64,000 nucleotides of DNA from Stenogyne calaminthoides. Its lineage: Eukaryota; Streptophyta; Magnoliopsida; Lamiales; Lamiaceae. The stretch spans positions 34,432,222 to 34,496,221 of the forward strand of contig JBBCBC010000019.1 in assembly GCA_037126765.1 (NCBI GenBank). The letters run 5' to 3'. The notes beneath the pieces were generated by a model. The model saw only the letters and a program-made list of their open reading frames with translations, was not told the DNA's origin and searched no databases. The translations under genes and the position numbers were made by a program. Within the stretch, counting starts at the first letter, position 1; each line of letters begins with the position of its first letter. Below are positions 34,151 through 45,904 of the stretch, one piece after another.

Positions 34151-35878
34151 ATGCAGATCTTTGTGATGAAAGGCGAGAAAAATATCACACTGGAGGTGGA
34201 AAGTACAGACACAATTGCAAATGTGAAGGCCAAAATCGAAGAAAACGGAAAAATTCCTTCAACCACTCAGAGACTGATGTTACCTGGCGAAAAACTATGG
34301 CAGCTACTGGAGGACGGGCGCACACTTGCAGATTACAACATCCAGAACGAATCGACGCTCTATCTCGAGCTTCGTTTTGGGGGAAAGATGCACATTCTGG
34401 TTAAGATCTTTAATCGTAAGACTATCAATTTGGTGGTTCAGAAATCGGACTCAATCGAAAATGTAAAGGTCAAAATTTACGAGAAGGAGGGCATTCCACT
34501 CGATGAGCAGAGGCTCGTGTTTGGTGGTATAGAGCTTGATGATAATGGGCGCACTCTTGCGGAGTATAACATTCGAATCGGGTCTCATCTTCGCCTTTTT
34601 CGACTCCTTGGTGAGTGATTACCTAGAAATGAATGCTAATTTGGTATGATGATTTTAGCAGTTTGTTTTATTTCTCTGTTTTTCTGGGCTTTGTTAAGAA
34701 GTGATGTGTATTTTATGCGTTTAGGATTAAAAAATTAGGCATGTATTTATATGAATGCTCAATAATGAGATATAGTGTATAATTACAAATCAAAAAGAAT
34801 TTATCATATATTATCTAAAAGTGCAAAAAATTATACCCGGTGTATTTTCGTTGAATCAAAATCAGTGATTACGGAGTTTATGGAAAATGTAGTGATAACT
34901 TCAAGGTGAAATAAATTAGTACCTAATTCTTTATAAAGTTACGAGTTAGAAAACACACCTTAAACAATTAACTAGTAGTAAAATGAAGATCTTGGTGTTG
35001 GACTTTAAAGTGGAATCGAGATACTTAATATTTAACTAATAATGTATATATAATAAGGTTTTTGTTTGGGGGGACCATGCACAACAAGTAGATAGATTAG
35101 AAATATTACATTCAAATATTTGAGATTTGATTTTAGCTTGGTAGATAGATTTTTAAATGAAAGCACAAGCAAAGCTTGAATACATTAGTTTTCAATACAA
35201 AACCTTAAAACTCATGCCTGTTGATTTTCTTTGCAGATATGGCAACTGAGGTAGATGCTGAAGCACAAGCCGACAAAGAGAACTTATCATCTATTCCAGG
35301 CCCTGCTCTCCCTAACTCTCCAGTTTGCTCTGCTAACTGCGTGGTCATTGGTCCTCCCTCTGTTGGAGAAGACCCTCCTGCAGATTTGCAGACATTTGAG
35401 CCCGATGTTACGCTCACAAAGAGGGCTCTAGATCTTCCCCTTCAGGTCATAGCTCACTCGGAACAGGAGTTCAATGGAGATTCAATCAGAAAAGAATCTT
35501 GTGATAAACAGAAAAAAACTTGCTGTTCGGAAGAACCTTCTCTAAAAAGTGAAGCGAGTGGCTTGTCGAAATGTGAAGTTGATAAAAACAGTCTTAACTT
35601 TACTCCTTCCACTGTTCAACTCCAACAAGATGGTGAGGGATTACCGATATTGAGTGCTGACTTTCTTGTTTTGCGGATTTATTTCAAATGTGTCCGGTGC
35701 ATTTTTGTAGCACGTCATGTTTTTCTGCTAACTGTTGGTCATTGGTCATCCTTCAGATATGCAGATGCTTGCGGCTGATGCTACCCTCAACAAAAGGGCT
35801 CTGGATGGAGCCCTTGACGTTATAGCGCACTCTCAAGAGGAATTAAATGGAGATTCAATCATGAAAGATTGTTGCTAG
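34151..35878 (+). CDS. Second double ubiquitin-like-domain protein, 325 aa, exon-duplicated 3' part
   Basis: Exon 1 (34151-34610) encodes two ubiquitin-like domains: MQIFVMKGEKNITLEVESTD, then LEDGRTLADYNIQNESTLYL, joined through LRFGGK to MHILVKIFNRKTINLVVQKS, then GIPLDEQRLVFGGIELDD. The first domain keeps a GG but in a changed setting. The second ends RLFRLLG with no diglycine. The phase-1 intron after exon 1 lies at the same protein position as in the gene at 29303, so the two are paralogues. Exon 2 (35237-35632) encodes a Ser/Glu/Lys-rich tail (TLTKRALDLPLQVIAHSEQE). Exon 3 (35757 on) encodes a second copy (TLNKRALDGALDVIAHSQEE) and meets a TAG at 35876-35878. A third, short exon copy follows at 36146. 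The tail resembles no domain I know and shares nothing obvious with the paralogue's coiled coil. Confidence 0.78.
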
Positions 35879-36177
35879 AAACAGAAGAAAACTTGCTGTT
35901 CCAAGGACCATTTGTCTAGTGGTTCCAAGGAACCTTCTTTGAAAAATGATGCTAGTGAATCATCAATTGATAAAGAGTATCTCAACTTCACTCCGTCCCC
36001 TGTTCAACTCCAACAAGATGGTGAGTGATTACTGAGAATGAGTGCTGACTTTCTTGTTTTACGAATTTATTTCAAATGTGTCCAGTGCATTTTTGTAGCA
36101 CATCAAGTTTTTCTGCTAACTGTGTGGTCATTGATCCTCATTCAGATACACGGATGCTTGAGACTGATGCTACATAA
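35320..36177 (+). repeat. Tandem exon-intron duplication in the second ubiquitin-like gene
   Basis: Three related units. Unit 1 is coding throughout (about 35325-35632) and is followed by an intron starting GTGAGGGATTACC. Unit 2 has exon 35757-36020 and an intron starting GTGAGTGATTACT. Unit 3 starts at the acceptor before 36146 and soon ends in TAA (36175-36177). Introns of units 1 and 2 are over 85% alike by eye (both contain 'gtgctgactttcttgtttt' and 'atttatttcaaatgtgtcc'). The exons both end 'caactccaacaagatg'. Exon 2 copy 2 would read through to 36020 if the TAG at 35876 were sense. Confidence 0.88.
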
Positions 36178-36440
36178 AACATAACATTTGAAGCTTGACT
36201 GAAGATGATTTAGTCAAAATTTAGGGGGAGGGGTAGGATGAATTAGGAAAGAAAACCAAAGAACCCTAACATAATTCGTGCAAAGTCAGGTGCTTCCGTC
36301 AGTTCCTTGACGGTCAACTAATGTCATTACCAACTTTGATTAAAAACATATAGTTAAGTGACTAATTTTGATGAACGATGAAATTCAGTGACCAAAAGTG
36401 AATTTGAGGTAAAGTTTGGTGACCACAAGTGAAATTAACC
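36178..36440. other. 3' flank of the ubiquitin-like gene, nothing else seen
   Basis: Short AT-rich stretch between the last exon copy and the first unit of the tandem array. No coding or repeat structure recognised. Confidence 0.5.
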
Positions 36441-36858
36441 CGAAATTGATTGTAAAAACTGACGATAATCGATTTAGATTGGCCGAATGCAGCTTCGGAT
36501 TCCCACAAATTTAAGGGTGAAAAGAATGTACAAAATCTACGTCGTTAACAACTCTGCCAACAAAACCATAAATATCCTAGCAAATTCGGGAATCTTTTTC
36601 CACGCTATGATTCAAAATGAGCCACTCTTAACCGTCTCGTCTTCTTTTATATTATTTCCCTAACGCAATCGATAATAAAACTCACACCCTGAAATATGAT
36701 GAATACTGGAGAAAGAAATCTACAGAGACTTGGAACCGCGCGAACCCTCGAATCATATGATCCAATCGCGCAAAACTTGTCAGTCATTCCAACTTCTTTC
36801 CCATAAAATTGTGCACAAGTATTTTATACTGATATAAGGTAACATTACTCTCTCTCTT

Positions 36859-36893
<35 letters not shown>

Positions 36894-37746
36894 GAGTTAA
36901 TATCAATAATCGTTCAATAACTTAGGCTATGCCAAATTTTAGTTCTATATGTTTTTACTTTTTTAATTTTGGTCCTTTTACTATCAATTTTTGTCCTTTT
37001 GGACCAAAATCGGAGAAACTAAACATATAGTAATAAAATTTTGATCTCGTATGTTTTACTTTTGGTTTTTTTCGTGTTAAATTTTAGACTTGTATTTTTT
37101 TTATCTTTTCCATATTTTGTTCAAAGGACCAAAATTGATATGAAAAGGACCAAAATTAATACAAAAAGGACCAAAATTTAAAAAGTAACAAAATACGGGA
37201 CCAAAATTGCACACGACCTAAATTATAGGACAATGCTTGATATTAACTGATACATATAATCATAAATTAATGAAAATGGCGGGATTGATGTTAAATATAA
37301 TGAGTGAATCTTAGATTCGAGTAAAGTTTTGGATTGATGGTTTTTGAAATTGATTGTAGAAACCGATGATAATAGATTTAGATTGGTCGAATGCAGCTTC
37401 ATATTCCCACAAAGTTAAGACTGGCATGAATGTACGAAATCTACGTCGTTAACAACTTTTCCGACAAAACCATAAATAACCTAGCTAATTCAGGAACATT
37501 TTGCCACACTATGATCCAAAATGAGCCACCCTTAATCGTCCCATCTTCTTTTAATTTACCTGACACTACCGATAATGAAACTCACCATGAAATATGACGA
37601 ATACTGGAGAAAGCAATCTGCAGAGACTTGGAACCGCGCGAACCCTCGAATCATATGATCCAATCGTGCAAAACCTGTCAGTGATTTAAACTTCTTTCCC
37701 ATAAAATTGTGCACAAGTATCTTATACTGATATAAGGTAGCATTCA

Positions 37747-37787
<41 letters not shown>

Positions 37788-37789
<2 letters not shown>

Positions 37790-38576
37790 GAGTAGTGATA
37801 TAGAACCAACTATCTGGTTTTTTATGGAACCAGATTAATGATGTGTCATGCCAATTCACTATCTACATAATTAATTCTATTTAAATAAATTATAAAATAT
37901 TTTATAATTAAAATACTATAACCTAAACCATGAACTCTAAACCCTAAATCATGAACCATTCGGGTCGGGTGAACCATGAACCACTCGGGCCGGGTTCGGG
38001 TCTGGCCGGATCAGGTCCGGGCAGGATAAAAAAAATTAAACTGAATTGAAAAAATAAAACTGAACTGAAAAAAAAGAAAAATTTACTCGGCCCGGACCCA
38101 ACCCGGCCAGAGCCGAATCCAGTCCGAGTGGTTCATGGTTCACCCGACCTGAAAGGTTCATGATTTAGGGTTTAGGATTCATGGTCTAGGATATAGTATA
38201 TTAATTACTCCCTCCGTCCCAATCATAATGACATTTTTACTGTTCATAAGGATTTAGTGGAATAATGATAAAGTGGTGGGGTATGAAGAGTTGTTTATTA
38301 GTATTTTATATGATAAAGTGATAAAGTGATGAGTAATTGGAGGTAAAAAGTGTTGTTTAATAATATTTTATGTGATAAAGTTAATAAAGTGTGTAAGTAA
38401 CTTTACCATTATGATTGAGACGAAAATATGGGGTACTTTACCATTATGATTGAGACGGAGGGAGTATAAAATATTCTATAATTAATTTAAGTAATATTAT
38501 ATTGATGATGAGTTGACATGACACCTCATTAATCTGGTTCCATAAAAAACCAAATAGTTGGTTATATCACTACTCA
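37788..38576. mobile_element. Foldback (long-TIR) non-autonomous transposon inside array unit 2
   Basis: Left arm 'gagtagtgatatagaaccaa' continuing 'ctggttttttatggaaccag' pairs with the right arm (38500-38576), the inverse of nearly the same text. The interior contains a second inverted pair: 'gggtcgggtgaaccatgaac' at about 37963-37982 and the inverse near 38127-38150. It separates sequence that is adjacent in other units, which supports insertion. TATATA repeats at both borders hide the target duplication. No protein is encoded. A Stowaway MITE is nested in it. Confidence 0.82.
38208..38464. mobile_element. Stowaway MITE nested in the foldback element
   Basis: Ends CTCCCTCCGTCCCAATCATA and the inverse (tatgattgagacggagggag), with TA at 38206-38207 and 38465-38466. 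Near the right end the block 'ctttaccattatgattgaga' is duplicated, which gives one extra copy of the terminal repeat. Confidence 0.9.
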
Positions 38577-39275
38577 TATATATATATATATATATATGAA
38601 CTAAAATTTTGGTCTTATATGTTTTACTTTTGGTATTTTTGTGTCCAATTTTAGACTTGTATGTTTTTAACTTTTCCATATTTTGTACAAAGGACCAAAA
38701 TTAAAAAAGGAACAAAATGCAGGACCAAAATTGTACACGACCTAAATTTCAAGACAATTCTTGATATTAACCGATACATATTACCATAAATTAATGAAAA
38801 TGGTGGGATTGATGTTAAATATAATGAGTGAATCTTATATTCGAGTAAAGTTTTGGATTGATGGTTTTTGAAATTGATTATAGAAAACGATGATTATCGA
38901 TTTAGATTGGCTGAATGCAGCTTCAGATTCCCACAAATTTAAGAATGGAAAGAACGTACAAAATCTACCTCGTTAACTACTTTTAAAACAAAACCATAAA
39001 TAGCCTAGCAAATTCGGGAACCTTTTGCCATGGTATGATCCAAAATGAGCCACCTTTAACCGTCTCGTCTTCTTTTATATTATTTCCGTAACGCAATCGA
39101 TAATAAAACTCACACCCTAAAATATGACGAATACTGGAGAAAGCAATCTACAGAGACTTGGAACCGCGCGAACCCTCGAATCATATGATCCAATCACGCA
39201 AAACCTTTCAGTGATTTAAACTTCTTTCCCATAAAATTGTACACAAGTATTTTATACTGATATAAGGTAGCATTC

Positions 39276-39340
<65 letters not shown>

Positions 39341-41475
39341 TTAATAACAATAATCGAAGAAACTAAAAACATATAGGACTAAAATTTTGGTCTTGTATGT
39401 TTTACTCTTGGTATTTTTGTGTCCAATTTCAGACTGGTATATTTTTACCTTTTCCATATTTTGTACAAAGGACCAAAATTAATACGAAAAGGACCAAAAT
39501 AAAAAAAAGTAACAAAATGCAGGACCAAAATTGCACACAACCTAAATTTTAAGACAATTCTTGATATTAACTGATACATATTACCATAAATTAATGAAAA
39601 TGGAGGGATTGATGTTAATTGTAATGAGTGAATCTTATATTCGCGTAAAGTTTTGGATTGATGGTTTTTGAAATTGATTGTAGAAAATGATGATAATCGA
39701 TTTAGATTGGCCGAATGCAACTTCAGATTCCCACAAATTTAAGGGTGGAAAGAACATACAAAATCTACGTCGTTAACTATTCTTAAAACAAAACCATAAA
39801 TAGCCTAGCAAATTCGGGAACCTTTTGCCATGGTATGATCCAAAATGAGCCACCCTTAACCGTCTCGTATTCTTTTATATTATTTCCCTAACGCTATCGA
39901 TAATGAAACTCACACCCTGAAATATGACGAATACTGGAGAAAGCAATTTGTAGAGACTTGGAACCACACGAACCCTCGAATCATATGATCCAATCGTGCA
40001 AAACTTGTCTGTCATTTAAACTTCTTTCCCATAAAATTGTGCACAAGTATTTTATACTGATATAAGGTAACATTACTCTCTCTATATATATGAGTTAATA
40101 TCAATAATCGTTCTATAACTTAGGCTACGCCAAATTTTAATTCAATATGTTTTTACTTTTTTTATTTTCGGTCCTTTTACTGTCAATTTTTGTCCTTTTA
40201 GACCAAAATCGAAGAAACTAAAAACATATAGGACTAAAATTTTGATCTTGTATGTTTTACTTTTTTGGTCTTTTTCGTGTTTAATTTTAGACTTGTATCT
40301 TTTTGACCTTTTTCATATTTTGTTCAAAGGACCAAAATCAATATGAAAATGACCAAAATTAATATTTAAAAAGACCAAAGTTTAAAAAATAACACAATGC
40401 GCACACGACCTAAATTAGAGGACAATTCTCGATATTCACTAATTCATATTATCATAAATTAACGAAAATGGTGGGATTAATTTTAAATATAATGAGTGGA
40501 TCTTAGACCTGAATAAAGTTTTGGATTGATGGTTTTTTGAAATTGATTGTAAAAACTGATAATAATCGATTTAGACTGGCCGAATGCAGCTTCAGATTCC
40601 CGCAAAGTGAAGGGTGGAAAGAACGTACAAAATCTACGTAATTAACAACTCTTCCAACAAAACCATAAATACCCTAGCTAATTCGGGAACCTTTTGCCAC
40701 GCTATGAACCAAAATGAGTCACCCTTAACCGTCCTACCTTCTTTTATATTATTTTCCTAACACCATCGTCAATGAAACTCACACCCTGAAATATGACGAA
40801 TATTGGAGAAAGCAATTTGTAGAGACTTGGAACCGCGTGAACCCTTAAATCATATGAACCAATCCCGCAAAACCTGCCACTCATTTAAACTTTCTTCCCA
40901 TAAAATTGTGCACAAGTATTTTATACTGATATAAGGTAGCATTACTCTCTCTATATATGAGTCAATATCAACAATCGTTCTGTAACTTAGGCTATTCAAA
41001 TTTTAGTTCTATATGTTTTTACTTTTTTTAACTTTGGTCCTTTTACTGTCAATTTTTGTCGTTTTGACCAAAAATGAAGAAACTAAAAACATATTGGACA
41101 AAATTTTGGTCTTGCATGTTTTTATTTTGGTTCTTTTTGTGTCAAATTTTAGGCTTGTATATTTTTTTTTTTTTTTTATAATTTGTCCAAAATGACCAAA
41201 ATTGATACGAAAATGACCAAAATTAATATGAAAAGGACCAAAATTTAAAAAGTAATAAAATGGAAGACTAAAATTGGACACGACCTAAATAGGATGATTC
41301 TTGATATAAACTGACTCTTGATATTAAGTCTTATATATACACACATATTATCATATATTAATGAAAATTTGATGTTAAATGTAATGAGTGGATCTGAGAT
41401 CTAAGGAAAATTTTGGATTGATGGTTTTCTGAAATTGATTATAATAACGGATGATAATCGATTCAGAATGGCCGA

Positions 41476-41739
41476 ATGCATCTTCAGGATCCCATAAAGC
41501 TAAGGGTGGAAAGAACGTACAATATCTACGTCGTTAACAACTTTTCCAACAAAACCATAAATATCCTAGCTTATTCGGGAACCTTTTGCCATGCTATGAT
41601 CCAAAATGATCCACCCTTAACTGTCCCGTCGTCTTTTATATTATTTCCCTACGCTATTGATAATGAAACTCAAAACCTTGAAGTACGACGCATACTGGCG
41701 AAAGCAATCTACAGAGGCTTGGAACCGCGCGAACCCTAG
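41476..41739 (+). pseudogene. Protein-like relic repeated in each array unit; family unknown
   Basis: This unit keeps the longest open frame (87 codons, including YNIYVVNNFSNKTINILAYS and FCHAMIQNDPPLTVPSSFIL). The same stretch is recognisable but broken in the other units (for example INILANSG.FFHAMIQNEP near 36570). In another frame further on, units share KYDEYWRK.STETWNRANPR. Conservation of wording across units suggests that an ancestral coding exon was carried in the repeat unit. I do not recognise the family and propose no function. Confidence 0.4.
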
Positions 41740-42130
41740 GGACCAAATAACGCAAAAGTTAATAGTCAGTCATTTAAATTTCCTGTCAAATTGTGTACAA
41801 GTATTTTATATTGATGTAACATGATTAATTACTCTCGCTCTATATATGCATTATCATAAATTAATGAAAATGGTGAGATTGATCTTAAAATCTTGTATTA
41901 ATAATTATGCAGGGTGTTTAAAAAAAATAAAACAAGAGTTCGCCTAAAATGCAGGAGAGGCAATGCAACTATGTTAGAACCATTTGTGCGGCTTGAGGTT
42001 CCCACAAACCTAATTGCAGAAAGAACGTAAAAAAGTAAAAAATCTACGCCGTTAACAAAACCATGAATACCATAATTCAGGAAATTTTCGCCGCGCTATG
42101 ATCCAAAATCGGCCACCCTTAATTAACTAG

Positions 42131-42708
42131 TCCTTTGTTAACTGTCCCATTTTACCCAAAATGGTGTTTCTATTTATATGACACTTTGCTAATACCAAAA
42201 TAACTTCATCTCCTTTAATTTATTCCAACAATATCCTAATAAATACTACTAGGATAAATATTAATTGTGGTCTAATAGTCTATTAGAATAAATAAGAGTA
42301 TAAGAGTGTTTTGATACCCTAACTAATGCAAAAATTGGTTTGTATGAATGTATAAAATGAAACAGATAAGAACAAGAGGTTGTAGTAATTAAATGCGGAT
42401 ATGCATTTGCCATTAATAGAATTTGCTTTTGCTGGCTCCTTTTTTCTTCCCGATGTGCTCGAAGTTGTCTTCACTCTTCATTTTCGTGTGAATGCAAAAT
42501 GGTTAGGTTTTCCAGCTCTTGCACAGCTACATTTTGCATTAATGGATAAAGGCAACACGTTTTACTTTTTCTTTTTCTTTCAACTATAAAAACAACAACT
42601 AGTTTATTGTGATTTAGTATTCTGATCAATTTGCAATACCCTCGAGTGTATCGCCATTTTCATTCTGATATTTTCCAGACCTGCAAAGTTAACCCTAAAC
42701 CCCCTTAA
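42131..42708. other. Upstream region of the DUF1985 gene
   Basis: Follows the last array unit. No coding sequence. The stretch 'caactataaaaacaac' at about 42582 holds a TATAAAA (42585-42591) about 120 bp before the start codon, a plausible core promoter. Confidence 0.45.
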
Positions 42709-45225
42709 ATGAATCATCAAGGTCAGACATCCACCAATCTCGAGTCACCGGAAAACACAGAGAAGATGACTACGGCGGTGGAAGAGGCGGCGGCAACTCC
42801 GGTTCCGGCTATACAACAACAGGTGGGTATTTCGTTCTTAGATTTTTTCCCAATTCTGTGAAAACTAGCAATAATTAATTATAAAAAACATATTTAATTC
42901 TGAAAAAAAAAAAAAAATAGAGAATTATTGAATAAAATATAATAATTAATTTCCAAAATGAATCTGATAAATTTTTTTTTCGAACCCAATCTGATCTGAT
43001 AATTACTTCGTTGAATAATAAAAATCACATTTTTTTTTCAATAAATAAATACTAAGATAATAAAATAAATAATTATTCCAACCTAAATCTAATAGTTAAT
43101 TGTTTAAATTTAAAAACTAGATTTAATTTATAATTGTTTATAATTTGATAACTTATTTGAAAAATTAAGGGACGTTTATTTATTAATCTGACGTCTTAAT
43201 TTGGAGGCGAAGTTTATTTGAATAATTATTTATTAAATTTAACTAATTTAAGGGACGTTTATTGATAACTAGATTTAATTTTTCTTATTGATCTTGTATC
43301 GCAGCCGCTGTGGAAGCGACACAGGCGTCTTAATTTGGGGGCAGACTGCAGCACATATTGTTGCGGCAAGATCATCAAATACATAGACACCGAGTTGTCA
43401 CTCTGCGGAATTTTAGACAGATTTAAGGCGTCATGTTTCGGTCATTTTCTATGTTTCGATGCCAAGGCACCACGCAATGGTCCGCTATTGCTCCAACTAT
43501 TGGACCGAGAGATAGTGGTCGCGGATGCTAGCCCGCACGAGCTTTGGTTTTGTATTGGAGACCGATCCCTGAGGTTCTCCAAGTTGGAGTTCTGTTTGAT
43601 TACCGGTCTGAACTTTGGAGCTTCAACATTTGATCCACATTCTCCAAATCACTTGCTGCCGATAAATGGGGTATACATAAGGCTTTTCGATGGGCAGACA
43701 GTGAAGGCCATTGATTTATGTCGACGTTTCAGGAATGGGGACTTCAGAGACTGTCCGGACGATGCACTGAAGATTTCGTTTGTGCTTCTTATTACAATGT
43801 ATCTCTTTGGAAAAGACGAACGTGCCCCTGTGCCACGTTGGTTGTGGAGTTTAGTTGAGCAGCCTGTACTGTTCAATAACTTTCCATGGGGTGCCTACTT
43901 CTATCAACAGACTCTACACTATTTGAACGCTGGACTAGTCCGACCATCGCGTAAGGGAGGGCGCAGATCTAGATATCACATCTACGGATTTTCGATGGCC
44001 TTACAGGTGATTGATTGTACTATTTATATGTTGTAACAAAAATAGTAGTTTTGTTGTATATAACATAATATTTTGTCATTAATATGCCGCTTAAATTTTG
44101 TTACAGCTTTGGGCTTTCGAATGCATTCCAGAATTAGGGAAACAACTGTCTCTGAAAGTGTCAGATGGTTTCCCTAGAGGCATCCGTTGGAGGAGCCGAA
44201 GAAAGAGCCGCAATGTATCCTCAATAACACTTAATGCACGTAACGTAAGTAATGAAAACTATTAGGCAAATTCTTGTATATACCAGATACACTATGCACG
44301 ACTGTGTCAAACGCAAACTATTATATACTTGGATATTGTTGCACTTTATTTTTTAGGACAACTTTTTGTGTGTGTGGGTGGGTGGGGGGTTATTGTTGCA
44401 ATTGGGGAACAATGTTTTTTAGGACAATAACTTTGTGTTGGGAATTTTAAGAAAAACAATTTTACGACTTGAAAATGTAGGACAATATGTTTTAAAATCT
44501 GTAAATATAGGACAATATGTTTTAAAATTTGGAAATGTAGACGTAGAACAATCGAGCCGTATAAGCCCAAATCGGGCTGAATTTTAATTAAAAAATTGTC
44601 CTAAATTTACAGATTTTAAAAAAATATAGCTTCCTATATTTACAAGTCCGTAAATCTGTAAATGTATTTCATCCCGATTTGGGCTTATTTGGGCTCGATT
44701 ATCTACATTTACACATTTTAAAACATATTGTCCTATATTCATAGATTTTAAAACATATTGTCCTATATTTTCAAGTCAGTAAAATTATTATCCTTAAAAC
44801 ACAACCCCTTTAAATTATTGGCCTAAAAAACATTTTTCCCTTTGCACTTGTACACAAGAAAATTAAAAATATTCTTGTAACATGTTCTTACAACTTACCT
44901 TGACATACAGGTAAATTGTATAGAGATGGAGCCTACATTAAGAGAGATGGGGCGACCGTATATGAGTGGTATTGAGATAGGCATACCAGAGGGAGTTCGG
45001 TATGAGAGACGACGACAAAGTCAAAGGGTGAGGCGGAAGACAAGGCCAGAATCTGTCAATTCTGATGCAACAAGTGGGCCTACATTAATGCTTGATGGCG
45101 ATGAGACTGCGCGTGCTCAACCTTCAACCCAAACCGCTCCCAACGGCCTTTTCATCCGCAACATAAATGATAGAAAGTCGGTTGCTGAGGTTATGGGAGG
45201 CCTTTGCCAGTACTTCTGCAGCTGA
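42709..45225 (+). CDS. DUF1985 domain protein, 422 aa, 4 exons
   Basis: Exons 42709-42822, 43305-44006, 44107-44244 and 44911-45225 join in frame with GT-AG introns, all phase 0. Exon 1 gives a Ser/Thr/Glu-rich start. Exons 2 and 3 carry the DUF1985 domain (Pfam PF09331), residues about 65-260: FKASCFGHFL, HELWFCIGDRSLRFSKLEFC, LITGLNFG, LKISFVLLITMYLFGKDE, FNNFPWGAYFY, then YGFSMALQ joined to LWAFECIPELGKQ. Exon 4 is basic then low-complexity (RRRQSQRVRRKTRPES). DUF1985 is a plant domain often found with Ulp1-type protease genes and in Kaonashi-type MULEs. No protease domain follows here. The frame is intact, suggesting expression or recent arrival. Two decayed relatives lie 3-4 kb downstream. 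Function unknown. Confidence 0.85.
44404..44840. mobile_element. Foldback MITE in intron 3 of the DUF1985 gene
   Basis: The left arm contains 'acaatgttttttaggacaat' and 'gacttgaaaatgtaggacaa'. The right arm contains the inverses of both in mirrored order, ending at about 44840. The interior has a second inverted pair around 'aagcccaaatcggg'. The block 'aggacaatatgttttaaaat' is duplicated in each arm. It takes up most of the 666-bp intron. Confidence 0.78.
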
Positions 45226-45900
45226 ACGATTAATTTTTGAAACAAGAACAGCACGTTTTTCAAATATAATTGTACTATGTATTGTTGAATGATTTTTGCT
45301 TATGAAATAATATTAGAGTTTATTGATAGGATAATTGAATTGAACCTGATCAGGTGACGCATCTCATAATATATGTCTCAAAATGTATTCTCTCATCTAC
45401 AAGGGAATATTTCCTCTAAATAATTAAAATCTTCTCTTAAATACTCAACTTTAAAGTTATGGTTTATATGGAAATTCAGATATCATTGCATCTTCGACGG
45501 AGCAAAAATAACCACGAACAAGATGGTAGAAGAGATCAAATTAGTGAAAACTTGTTTTTAAACTTTTTAATGATAAGTTTGCAACTATTTAATATAGGAT
45601 AGGAAATTTGGAATACCTTTTATATTCCTTTATTTATATCTTTTTTTTTTTTGCTGTCAAAAATAAAATTATATATATATATATATATATATACTGGTAA
45701 AAATCATTAATTTTACATATTTATTGAACAAGTACATTTAAAATTTCTATAATCAATTGATTACGTTTTAATCGACTCAAATTCTATCACAATAATATTA
45801 TGTGTTCAAACCTCAGAGGATGCAGAAAAAATTGTTAAGGATTAATTGAGCCTAAAAAGAAATATTAGTATATAATAAGACTGACCCCTAAAAACACTCA
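45226..45900. other. 3' flank of the DUF1985 gene, nothing else seen
   Basis: AT-rich, with a (TA)n run at about 45671-45692. No coding exons or clear element ends. Confidence 0.5.
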
Positions 45901-45904
45901 GTAT

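Larger units (their letters stand above)
36440..42130 (+). repeat. Degenerate tandem array, about 7 units of 0.75-0.9 kb
   Basis: The marker word 'ttggccgaatgcagcttc', or a close variant, recurs near 36478, 37385, 38907, 39708, 40577, 41468 and (weak) 41985. Each unit continues with 'cgtacaaaatctacgtcgtt', 'aacaaaaccataaat', 'cgaatactggagaaagcaat', 'cttggaaccgcgcgaaccct', a (CT)n(TA)n microsatellite, and then blocks of 'ggaccaaaat' in both orientations. Spacing is 740-910 bp after subtracting the element inserted in unit 2. The last unit is truncated. Each unit carries the same decayed protein-like stretch (see 41476). Confidence 0.9.

Noticed and set aside
33946..34404. 152-codon frame overlapping the second ubiquitin-like gene
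   Set aside because: It is in a different frame from the clear ubiquitin-like protein starting at 34151 and shows no family features.
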